Below, piece by piece: positions 9,120-18,879 of a DNA stretch of 64,000 nt. The translations under genes were made by a program, and so were the position numbers. Origin of the DNA: Mesostigma viride (lineage: Eukaryota; Streptophyta; Mesostigmatophyceae; Mesostigmatales; Mesostigmataceae); contig RPFO01000080.1 of NCBI GenBank assembly GCA_009746045.1, positions 7,092,244 to 7,156,243 on the forward strand, written 5' to 3'. Position 1 is the stretch's first letter; the number at the start of each line of letters is the position of its first letter. A model generated the notes under the pieces. It was not told the origin of the DNA, did not search any database, and saw only the letters and a list, made by a program, of their open reading frames with translations.

Positions 9120-12100
9120 TCACCCCAGGTTGGCGATCACGCCCGCCTCCACAAGCTGCTTGAGCACGCGCGTCTCCGGTAGGTACTTGTACGGTTCCGT
9201 CGGCCACTTCATGCGGCCCGTGAACAACTTATTATTCTCCTCGTCCAGGTCAAACCCGACCAGCGCGGGCGAGATTCCTTCGAGCAGCATCGCAAATATG
9301 ATCCGGAACCCGCTGCGGAAGCCGTACTCCTGCGGAATGCGGAACGTCAGCGCCGCCGCGGCCTCGGGCCGCCCATTCTCCCGCAGGGTCCGCTGCAGTT
9401 TGTCCAGGTAGACGTTCACGAGGGGACCCGCGTGGCGCTTGACGCCCAGCCGGTGGAGCGCGATGTGGGGCCCCGCGATCATCTGGATGCTCTCAGGGAT
9501 GTCGTTGCGTTTGTTGGCATAAATGACCGCGATGCTGTCGCGCTCGAGGTACCTGCGCCGTTGATTTGCCACGTAGCGTGAAAGCCAGTGGGGGGGCAAC
9601 TGTGTGAGAGTATCAATGAGACAAACCAGTGCAGGTCAGAAGTTTGGAGAATCTGGACCATGGTAGCTCGAGCCTGCTGTCCCTGGTGGTAAAAGCATCG
9701 TAATTCGCTTGAAATGACCATCATGCTCGAACAGTCTTACCTACGTGTGGGCACATGCATGGGTCAGTTCGGTGCACATGCATCCGTGATTAGCCCATCA
9801 GGTACCAGGCCGATAAGCGCGCGGCAGGAGTGGCACTATCTGTGTGAGAATAGCCCAAGTCTCTATCCTAGTCTATCCTAGTCTATCCTAGTCTATCTAG
9901 TCTATTCTAGTCAATATCCAATTATATTCTAGTCCATATCCTAGTATATTCTAGTCCATATCCTAGTATGGCTATGATCAGATTACTTGCCCACGCTCCT
10001 TGTTATGATATGCTTACATGGGTCTTATTGCACCCACAGAACTTGCCGGATCGTCTATCGTGTCCGATTGCAGCTGTGGCATGCCTCTGGCATGAAGGAG
10101 AAAGGGGGTCTCTGCCCTTTCTTCCTGTTGTGCACATACAGGGATTAAAAGCACTCCGGTGCTCCGCGACTCCCCAACGGTAGCACGAGTTTAATTAATT
10201 AATTAATATCCCAGTCTATTCTAGTCCATATCCTAGCCTATTCTAGTCCATATCCTAGTCTATTCTAGTCCATATCCTAGCCTATTCTAGTCCATATCCT
10301 AGCCTATTCTAGTCCATATCCTAGTCTATTCTAGTCCATATCCTAGTCTATTCTAGTCCATATCCTAGCCTATTCTAGTCCATATCCTAGTAGTTGCGAG
10401 GTGCTTTACCAGTGATGGCCGTGGGAGAGTATGTGATGCTCGCACAGTACGCGGCGGTAGCAGATGCCACCTCGAACGTGATAGCAACACGCTGTGGTCA
10501 TAGCGATGCCAGAAACTTGCTTTGATTATGCGATATTTGTCATGCGGGTGGCAATAGCAATGTAGCCCCCCTTGCCAGCATGCTGCAGGTGCGAGCACCA
10601 CCACCACTCACCGCATGCGCATGCTGTGGATGTGGTAGGGCTTGCAGCACTCGCCGTCGCTACACCCGCAGAGCTGCGTCATGTCGCCCAGCACGTCGTG
10701 CGTCACCCGCTTGCCCATGTCGGGCGCCATCTGATCAGACAACTGGAGCGCATTGAACCTGGCGGACGCACCGTGAAGAAATTATACATAGGACACATAA
10801 AATGCCAGAATCAGAGGAATATGGGCTAGTGGCGCGTTGAACCTAGCGAATGCGAAGAACGCCAGCTTCAAAAGACATGCCCAGAAGGACCAATAAAAAG
10901 CCAGCTCATATAAACTGGAGTCAACTGGCTGGGTTGCAGCTGGTCTGACAGCTTGAGCGCGTCCATCCTGGCGGGCGTACTGGATGCAGAAATTATATTA
11001 GACAGACATATACCACGTGCCACCTTTATAGGAGCAGTGATTAGCAGCGCGTCCCACCTGGCGGACACCCCAAACATCAGAATTGGATACAGACGGATAA
11101 CTAGTGCCAGCATTAGAGGGGCGTTAATGAGTAGCGCGTTGAACCTGGTACACACGGGGGCGCCGGAAGTACAAGACGGGCACGGAAAAGTTGAGGAAGG
11201 CGTTGGGACTGGACCCAATGAACATGGAAATGCCAGAATAGAAAAGGGCAAGGACAGAAATGCAAGAATGACACCATCCATGCCAGAACACCTGAAAAAA
11301 ATACACCAAGGGGGCATACATCAGAAACAAGACGATGAACATTGGCCATTGATGGTGGAGGAGGGCCAAGAATGAAGAGGTAGGTCGCATAAGCAAACAA
11401 TTACAGCGGCGCATGCAGGGTGTCAGGAGAACCAGGCGGGGGCGGGAAGGCCACCATACATGAGCAGCTATGGAAGGCCACCATGGTGGGAAGACAACGA
11501 TACATGAGCAGCTATGGAATAGCAGATAAAAGAAGGGCGGGGGGCGAGGAGAGACGCCAGGAAACGAGACTAGGACGAGTTGTTAGGAGAACAAGGTGGG
11601 TGGGAACCCGACCAAAACGGGAGGAAACAGGGAGACACGCGGCCCACACACCCCTTTGCCTGTACGAGCAGCACTACCAAATTTTCCCAATGCGTGCACA
11701 GCAACCGTGCGGGTACTATAGTGCTTGTACTATACCGCAGCTAATACTACACTAATACAACATTATCATTTGTTGACTAACAAAAACCGTGCGGGTGTTC
11801 GTTAACAAATTAGCCGCACTGCTTTGTAACACGTTTCGTTGACCACGCATTACCAACATGCGTTGAGAAATAGCACCGTAATTTCCTTCACTAAAGCTAG
11901 GTCTTCAGCTGGACTACCCTCCTTCGCCACAATCGCGGGGTGAGTGTACGCTGCCCCCCCCCCCCTTTCACAACAAGGCACGCATCAACATTTTCATGTC
12001 CTCTCCCACTCCCCATCCGATGGAAAACGTCTCCCCACACACCTAAATATAGCGTCGTAGCCATCGATCTCGGGCCCTTTGCCCACCCCCACCAGCTTCT

Positions 12101-15100
12101 GCGAGTTCCCCACCAAGACCACGCGCTTTCCCTGCAGCGGTATCACCCAGTCGGTGTCCTTGGCCTCCGCTCCCTCCCTTGTGTCCCTGGCGTCCCCCAT
12201 CTGCTCCTTCTCCTCCGATAGCTGCCAGGGGTGGTTGGTTGGTTGGTTGGTTGGTTGGTTGGTTGGTAGGTTGGTTGGTTGGTTGGTTGGTTGGTTGGTT
12301 GGTTGGTTGGTTGGTTGGTTGGTTGGTTGGTTGGTTGGTTGGTTGGTTGGTTGGTTGGTTGGTTGGTTGGTTGGTTGGTTGGTTGGTTGGTTGGTTGGTT
12401 GGTTGGTTGGTTGGTTGGTTAACTTATTGGATGGTTGGTTGGTTGGAATGACGTAGTGGGGTGTACGGTGGGGTGTGCCGTGGGGTCACGCGCCGAGGTA
12501 AGCACTCGCAGGAGGGACCAAGGCACTGGGGGGGGGAGGGGGGCGAGGCAGAGCATGTGTTATATTAGGCACCGAGGGGGAGAGTGGAAGCCATTATGTG
12601 GGATTCTATTACACATGGACGCGTGCAGGCTATTGATTTTCCACGAGCCAAAGGACACCAGAGCACACATGGTATGATTTAATTACGACTGTATTATGTG
12701 TGGGGGCACATGTTGTTGGTTAATTATGTGGGGCAGGATTCTCCTTCGTCCGATGCTTGCGAACCGTGGGATGCTGATAAGGGCATCGTCGCGAGCTCTT
12801 ACCAAAAGAAGCCCTTGCCACCAAAACCTTGGCTCAACTTAATGTTTGTGAGGATGGGGGCTCCGATGGGCAATGAGAAGAGGGCAGGGCTAGAACTGGG
12901 CCGCAAGACCACCTACGAAGCCTAGTGAGGAGATGTGGCGGGTCATGGGCATGGCAGGGCACGAGTGAAGCATCATTATAAGCATCGCTATAAGCGCAGT
13001 GGGTGTGCGCCGGGTGGCAGGGCAGGAGATACGAGCCCACCATGGCAGTACACGCGGTGGAGACATACCGGAGGTAGGTGACTGCGGGAGGTATCTAATA
13101 ATTGGGCGCCTCATGGAAACTGGGTGCGTGTCCATTAACCATAACGGGCATATCCTGGTGCCTGCCCCCTCATGAACACCACTTGGCCTAGAAAAATTAC
13201 CCTCCAACCTCATTACCCACGCTACCCCTCCATCGCCGTGGACGCAGCAACCCATCACCAGCGTGGCGGCTGTCATGCGCAGTGGTCAAGGTGCCCGCGT
13301 GCGTGGCTGCTGTCATGCGCAGTGATCAAGGTGCCCGCGTGGCTACTGGCACACCCAGTGGTCAAGGTAAGATCTTACCTGCGTGGCTACTGGCACGCCC
13401 GTGCAGATGGTCACACGCGCAACCCAGGAGCCCCAGGGCGCCTTCATCTCCCCACCCCCCGTGTTGCCCACCACCTGCACTGCGTCCAGCTTCACCGGGG
13501 CGTGCCCCGCCTCCGCCTGGTTGATGAACAGGCGGCAACCCTGGGGGGTCCCTGCGATCGTCAGCTGGTGCCAGACCTTGATCGGCAGCTCGTGGAGCTT
13601 GATGCCTGTGGGGTGGGTCTCGTACGATTCCTCGTCATCATCCCCTCCGGGTGTGCTGAGCAGCGCCTTGAACTGGATTGCCAAACGTACAGGAATACCG
13701 AGACATGCAATGTAAAGGCATGGATTGACTAGATTGGATAACGCGGCATTTGAGCCACGTAGCGCCACTGATAGGAGAACCAGAAATTGGGGTGGTCAAG
13801 CGTGAGCACTGGTCAGCCTCTAACACTGTCCATCGAAATCATGGGTATAAAAGGTTTAGTTGACGGGAAAGAAATATACGGGACACTCATATTCGTGGAG
13901 TTCATGTCATGCGCATCGAGTGGAAACTGGAAATGCATCGATAGAGCCAACTACCAAGGACACACACACCATGGTCTATGGACACACACACACCATGGAC
14001 ATATCCATGACACAACCAGCGCAGGCCAGAAATCGGGAGCTGAGAATCCGGACCATGGTAGCTCGAGCCAGCCGCTATCTTAATTCTTATCCGCGTTTTC
14101 GAGTCGTTCAGGATGATGGATATGAATGGAGATGGAAATGTGTATAGCGCCTTGTGCATTGAAATCATGGCTGGCTTACGTGTAGAGCGACTAGATGACC
14201 TAGACGGTGGGGCCGGAAACAATTTGATTGATCAGGGCCTGTGTTTCGAGCCGAACTGGCCAGGAGTGCCTCGTGGTGAGCATGGACACACATACGTACC
14301 GTGGACACATATCCCACGCCCCATGGACACTAGTAAAGTAGACAGACATGTAATCGCTGACCATTTCCCCGAACCAGACCATTTCCCCGAAACTGTGCAA
14401 GGCTATTCAGATAGAGAGAATAGGGATCATATAATGGAGAATAGGGATCTTATCATGGAACATAATAACCTACTCATTGGTTGTGTCATTGGCATACTCA
14501 GCGCCATAAATACCCACCACCAGCTCGCCCACCGCCTCCTGGAACCCAAACACAAACTGGGGCTTGTGGCGCTCGTATCCGCCCGCCAGCAGCGCGTGAA
14601 ACTTGTCGTCCTGGGCGGGCTGAGTTGGCACGAACGCGTTCAGGAACCACAGGTCGATCACGAACGTGCTGCCGAGGCGCAGGCCGCCGTAGCCGAGTCC
14701 CAGTGCGTCCCACTGCTTGGCGAACAAGGTCGCCCGGTTGGTGTCATCCCAGGTGCCTCCAAATTTTTGGATATGGATGGGGTGGGTTCCTGCGGGAGTG
14801 GGAGATGGGGATGCATCCGAGGAAAAAGCCAAGGTTCGCAGCGGACGGGGGAAGGATTAAACCATTACAAAGGGAATTGAACCAGAAGATATCAGACTTT
14901 AGCGTGACTAATCCCAGAGTCCAGGATGATTAGTTTCATACAGTACCAAGAAACGGGATTTGAAGGGTAAATAAAAGAGTTAGTAATACCTAGCCCAGCA
15001 ATCACCAAAATGTGAAGGGTGATATGCTGGGTACTATTTAGGGTGATACATGTAGGTGTGATACATAGTGACCCTAAATATAGTGACCTTTATGTAGGGT

Positions 15101-16374
15101 GACATGTGTAGGGTGATACTCGGTACAGGTGGGGTCAACCCAGGGGGTGAGGAGCCAAAAGGAGCAAGTGGACAGAGGAAGGGGGGGAAGGGAGGGGTGG
15201 TGGGCGTGCTGAGCATGGTGCATGGATGAGCTTGAAGTCTCTAAGGTGATAAAAAACCTGCTTGAAAAGTTTCCTGAGCTTTACCCAACGCGAGTGCATG
15301 AATGGACTTGAAAGGGGCGAAGGTTAGGAGGTCGGCAGTAGGTTGGGAGGGAGGGACCAACGGAGGGGAGCAGTTACATGGAGCATATCTTAAAAGGGAC
15401 TTGAGGCAAAGGATGTCAAGGCCAAAAGAGGAGGCTGTAAATGGGGGTAAAGGACAAGGGATCCATGGGTGACTGCACCGAGTATATAACCACGAGATAT
15501 TTTGAGGCATTCGGTGAAATAAGCGTTTCAATACATCAGTGCTCCATTATTCAAGTTGCTATTTTGAAATTCATTCATTCGCCTTAGCGGAACAGAAGTG
15601 GCTGCTTCACTTCGTTTAACCGAAACGTTAGTTGTCCATTGTTTTGCCTTCCTCGCTAGAATTAATATTATATATAGGATACTACTAGATGCGATAGATT
15701 GTGGATGCCATAGCTACCTCGAAGGACAAGAAGTGCTTTTCCAGAGGAACATAAGGACCCCTCGTGCTTTTTTTAACCCCCTTGTTTTGCCCTGAAGAGT
15801 GGTAAGCATGTTCTGGTTCTGCTCTCCCTCCCACCCACACACCCCACTTTGCCCCCACTGACCTATCTCTTTCGATTTCCCCACTCCACCGACTCTTTCT
15901 AAACTACAGCAGGCGGGGATGTAGACGTAAAACATGGCAGAGTTAGTTCCTAGGCATGCAAGCCGGTTTCGAAAGCGCTGGGTTTTGGAGCAGGGCGGGT
16001 AGACCACTCTACTGGCTAGGGCAGGAATCGACCGGGTATTGCGTGTGGCCGCAGCTGCATTGCGTTTCGTTCCCTGCCCACCTTCAGCGTTCGTCAGCAA
16101 AAGCTCAGATCCATCAACGGTCCACAAGTTGCAATCCGGTGAGAGATTTTCGAGGAGTTTACGCTGCGCATGAAAGAGCACAGACCCCAAATTCAGGTTA
16201 GCTTGTGTGCTGTGACTTTGTCAAGCCAAGCTCCAGTGCTTCAGATGCGAGACAGGAAGCCTGCACACAACTTACCGACAATGCCACTACTGCACAATGA
16301 TGCAGACTTAAAATTAGAAGCAGGATGGCTGCGCTGCCATTCTGCAATAACGCAGATGTTCCTTTGGGAGCCAT
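9120..16374 (-). CDS. GT29 sialyltransferase-like type II membrane protein with LamG/ConA-like domain
   Basis: Exons inferred from splice sites and phase: 16374-16276, 16163-16082, 14789-14518, 13672-13379, 12221-12043, 10758-10612, 9599-9120. The first six join in one open phase (0-0, 1-1, 0-0, 0-0, 2-2). The last exon does not match in phase, so a small exon between 9600 and 10611 is missing or lost. Exon 1 gives a short tail ([14 protein letters not shown]) and a hydrophobic segment ([19 protein letters not shown]), a type II anchor as in Golgi enzymes. Exons 3-4 look like a concanavalin/laminin-G jelly-roll ([44 protein letters not shown]). Exon 5 into 6 carries the GT29 L motif (RVVLVGNS, then [11 protein letters not shown] joined to FNALQ). 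The last exon has an S-like motif ([20 protein letters not shown]) and a VS-like end ([19 protein letters not shown]). Acceptor sugar is unknown. Introns are full of repeats. Confidence 0.8.
9862..10392. repeat. TATCCTAGTC-type minisatellite, split by a SINE
   Basis: Tandem units based on CTATTCTAGTCCATATCCTAG (about 22 bp, with shorter TATCCTAGTC units at the left end) run at 9862-9966 and again at 10205-10392. The SINE at 9967-10204 lies inside the array. The whole array sits within an intron of the GT29-like gene. Confidence 0.85.
9967..10204 (+). mobile_element. SINE-like element, second copy
   Basis: Near-identical in order to the SINE at 1725-2071 (GATTACTTGCCCACGCTCCT, GGGTCTTATTGCACCCACAG, GGGATTAAAAGCACT), with the hairpin slightly damaged (TCCCCAACGGTAG, about 10170-10182) and a TTAATTAA tail. 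It is inserted in a minisatellite, so a target duplication cannot be read. Confidence 0.8.
10746..11150 (-). repeat. Tandem degenerate copies of an intron-end plus exon-start unit
   Basis: The true acceptor/exon start at 10758 (minus strand CCGCCAG then GTTCAATGCGCTCCAG) recurs in weakened form near 10845, 10972, 11061 and 11145. In translation these give FNALQLSDQ, then [18 protein letters not shown] and FNALLINAP. Units are about 85-130 bp and also share AGAAATTATA and TGCCAG phrases. They lie in the intron just upstream of the exon. Confidence 0.7.
11151..12042. other. Intron of the GT29-like gene
   Basis: Intronic sequence between exons at 12043 and 10758. A short phrase ATACATGAGCAGCTATGGAA occurs twice (about 11456 and 11501). 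No other gene is seen. Confidence 0.5.
12232..12447. repeat. (GGTT)n microsatellite beside a splice acceptor
   Basis: About 200 bp of nearly pure GGTT repeats, with small breaks at about 12268 and 12420-12432. On the minus (coding) strand it reads (AACC)n and ends about 8 bases before the acceptor of the exon that starts at 12221. A frame across it reads as endless GWLV and is not a gene. Confidence 0.97.
12448..13378. other. Intron of the GT29-like gene
   Basis: Intronic sequence between the exons ending at 13379 and starting at 12221. No independent gene was recognised. Its right part (13282-13378) is a tandem repeat described separately. Confidence 0.5.
13265..13400 (-). repeat. Tandem copies of an exon-end/donor segment
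   Basis: On the minus strand the exon end GTGCCAGTAGCCACGCAG runs into the donor GTAAG. The phrases GCCAGTAGCCACGC and ACCTTGA(C/T)CACTG then recur two to three times downstream. The donor lies in a perfect 12-bp palindrome, GTAAGATCTTAC. Confidence 0.65.
13985..14130 (-). repeat. Dispersed repeat, GT29 intron copy
   Basis: On the minus strand this contains CATCATCCTGAACGACTCGA, CTACCATGGTCCGGATTCTC and GATTTCTGGCCTGCGCTGG. The same phrases occur at 39333-39380 and 39610-39680 (+), partly at 9630-9690 (-) and at 44216-44245. It is probably a fragment of a LINE or SINE family. Confidence 0.55.
14790..16081. other. Long intron of the GT29-like gene
   Basis: A 1.3-kb interval between exons 2 and 3. 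It has short GGGTGATA(C/T) repeats at 15020-15120 and nothing else recognised. Confidence 0.45.
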
Positions 16375-17292
16375 GGGGACTCACGTCATGTGCCACACTA
16401 GTCATTCCGCCATGGAACGCGGCATGCATACACCGGCACTAGCAGCGAACAAATATTCACCACAAGGACTCCGTCGCAGCCACGTAGAGAACCACTAAAA
16501 GTTCAATCCGTCGCTCGTGTTAAAACTAAGTGCTCCATCGACGCAGCCAACAGCCTTACGTCTCTCTCTTGTCGATACCTTTCTAATTATGCCGACGCTG
16601 GAAACTCATGCAAGCTATGCATGCTTCTCCTTCGAACCATGAAAAGGAGGCTAAGGATTTTCGAAAATCATTCTTGGCCATTAACCATAAAGGGTCAATC
16701 TGACGTAGCAACTGCATGCTTGAGATAAGGCTTATGCAAATGTGGGTATTTTCTCTAGTCATCTATCTAAGCACAGTTTTGGGCATTAATTGCGTATACG
16801 GGGCACATACACGTCCACGATATTTTCCAAAGCAGTCAGCAGAAGTTACAGCAGAAGTCCATGCACACCAGCTAACCGCTGGAGCACGTGCGCTCGCATT
16901 AGAATGGCTGACAGCTTCCAAACGGCAAGAGAAAAGACAACTTACTCCTTCCGTACCTTTTTAGCGACCAGCTGTTAGACATCTGCTTACAGCTGTAGGC
17001 CCAGACCGTCCACGGTCCAACCTCACGTCCGTCACGCTGCATAGGCTTGAGCGGACAGATTCCCAGAATGATGCTTCGGCATTCCGGTGGCCACTGGTCA
17101 GTCGGCGTTCGCTGGCTAATATCTTTCACGAAAAAGACATCGGTGATGACGAAGGTTGATGCAAAGCGTTTGCATAATATTATGAAACAGAATAGCAAGT
17201 GGAATTCTATTTCGGCGTGGCGATTTGATTAAGTCCTGCTATTACAGGTCGGGCAGACAACGCGTTGACCCGCGCGGGGCGCTGTCATAGCC
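16375..17292. promoter_or_regulatory. Shared upstream region of two divergent genes
   Basis: The 0.9-kb gap between the start of the GT29-like gene (minus) and VTC1 (plus) should hold both promoters. No TATA box or other motif can be assigned with confidence. A minus-strand frame at 17198-16899 has no recognised domain. Confidence 0.4.
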
Positions 17293-17724
17293 ATGGATAC
17301 GGCTGCCGGAGAAGAATGCACATGCTTTGGTTGTCTTCCATCTAAGCAGGGACCCCGGCAACAGCAATTGTGCGAGCCTAAGATTTACTTTGCAAATGAA
17401 CGCACTTTTCTGTCCTGGATGCACACCGCCATCACGATTGGAACGATTTCGTCGGCCTTGCTTGCCTTTTCGGCGGGCGGTAGCGGAGCATATTACAATG
17501 CTGGCGCCACTTTCACCTTCGAATTGAGCCTCGTTCTCCTTCCTCTGGCGATAGCGATGATTGTCTACGCTCTTTTCCAGTTCTATGCTCGGGATAATCG
17601 CATCCGGCGAAAAGAATCATCGGATGGCGCGTTCGATGATCTGGTGGGCCCCATATCCCTTGCCGGGATTATGATGATGGCGCTAATAGGCCTAATGGTA
17701 ATGGCCATAGTGGGAAAACACTGA
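17293..17724 (+). CDS. VTC1: Vacuolar transporter chaperone 1 (VTC1), DUF202 protein
   Basis: An intact 143-residue, single-exon protein. Residues 30-48 carry the DUF202/VTC1 signature KIYFANERTFLSWMHTAIT. Three membrane segments follow (about 46-62, 76-98, 118-139), with the basic loop RDNRIRRKES and the FDDLVGP segment between the last two. Family knowledge: VTC1 is the small membrane subunit of the VTC complex that makes polyphosphate and moves it into the vacuole or acidocalcisomes. Size and layout fit the family. The N-terminal 29 residues are Cys/Gln-rich and not conserved in kind. The ATG at 17293 sits in a good context (GCCATGG) just before the conserved core. Candidate TGTAA polyadenylation signals lie well downstream (about 18736 and 18765), so the 3' untranslated region may be long. 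The neighbour upstream is the divergent GT29-like gene. Confidence 0.95.
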   Translation: MDTAAGEECTCFGCLPSKQGPRQQQLCEPKIYFANERTFLSWMHTAITIGTISSALLAFSAGGSGAYYNAGATFTFELSLVLLPLAIAMIVYALFQFYARDNRIRRKESSDGAFDDLVGPISLAGIMMMALIGLMVMAIVGKH

Positions 17725-18879
17725 CGGCATCAACTACTTCAATGCAGTCCCCGAATTTCTGGCCGGGGGAGTCTACGCACGACATTTTTAAAGGAGTCTT
17801 TGGTATTCGAACCTCTAGCGGAAAATCTGAAACTCCACGGTTTCTCGCGTGACGGTGTTCTATGCGAGCTCTGACAGTCCGCTTCGGCGTCAACCCTCCT
17901 TTTTGTTGGACGAGAGGGTGCTGCACGAGAGGGTGCACGGGTCCAGTAAGCCTGTGAGATTTTGTATCTGGTTACCTGGGAGTGGCCTGCATGGCATGAA
18001 AACATGTGCTCATGTGACTCGATCGACATACATGGACTCTGGGTCGACATACATGGACTAACCGCACATGGACATGGCAATCGCAGGTCCTCTATTAAAG
18101 CACCAGCACATTCCAAGCCCAGAGCGTGCACAAAGCCTTTCGATAACAAACACGGGGATCCTACAGAGAAGTGGTGCATGGCATTCACCTAGTATACTGA
18201 CCAACATACCAATGGCGTGGTCAAACAATGTTTGTGTGGCTGGCTTGACGCAGCACACTTTATCAGAAAGATATTATCCCTCCATCCGTGCTGTTGCAAT
18301 TGCTTTTTGAGCAATCCAAGCCATCAGGGTGGCCCTTCTCAGGTTCTTAAAGGTGAAGGGTGGGATTGCTTGGGCCTACAATCCGGCAACCCCTAGTGGT
18401 TTGCCAGATCTGCCTTGAAGCCTAAAGATGTGAAGCTTCTGTTACGTTACTTTGGTGGAATTCTGTGCGCACTTAGTATTTATTTAGGGTCAGTGCAACA
18501 ACCGAGATATTTGAATCAATACCAATTCATGAGATATTCCAATCAATATGGCTTATCCATAGTTGCCTCACTGCACGCTGTACAAAGAGTTGAGAATGCC
18601 ACAGAGGCGAAGTTGAAGGGACCATGCAGGCAAAATATTTGCAATATCTCTGGCCACATTCCCTTTAGACATCATGTTATGACCGGCCATGACTGTTTGA
18701 GCAAGACTTTATAGAATTGTGTCAATGAGACCAAACATTGTAAGATAAATCTTGAGACCAACATTGTAATGTAACTTTCTTGATCTAGGAATATGATCGG
18801 TCCAACAAGTGCTCTGGTCTGTACATCCTGCAAATTCAGGCCTGCATTCAAATAATTGATTGCGACAACTTTTGCATGA
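17725..18879. other. VTC1 downstream region, no second gene
   Basis: Possibly a long 3' untranslated region: TGTAA signals (the usual green-algal type) occur at about 18736, 18763 and 18768. A short direct repeat GTCGACATACATGGACT lies at 18020-18060. No domain-bearing frame was found. Confidence 0.4.

Noticed and set aside
9862-10392. Regular repeats considered as a CRISPR array or telomere
   Set aside because: Units are contiguous without unique spacers and do not match algal telomere repeats (TTTTAGGG type). It is a minisatellite.
12232-12447. GGTT tract considered as an internal telomere
   Set aside because: The unit is a tetranucleotide unlike known plant or algal telomeres and sits inside a gene intron.
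12079-12456. Open frames of 90-125 codons reading (GWLV)n
   Set aside because: They arise only from the GGTT microsatellite, which has no stops in these frames. The region is an intron edge of a minus-strand gene.
16899-17198. Minus-strand frame of 99 codons as first exon of the GT29-like gene
   Set aside because: A better first exon with an ATG, membrane segment and matching phase lies at 16374-16276. This frame has no recognised domain and would not be needed.
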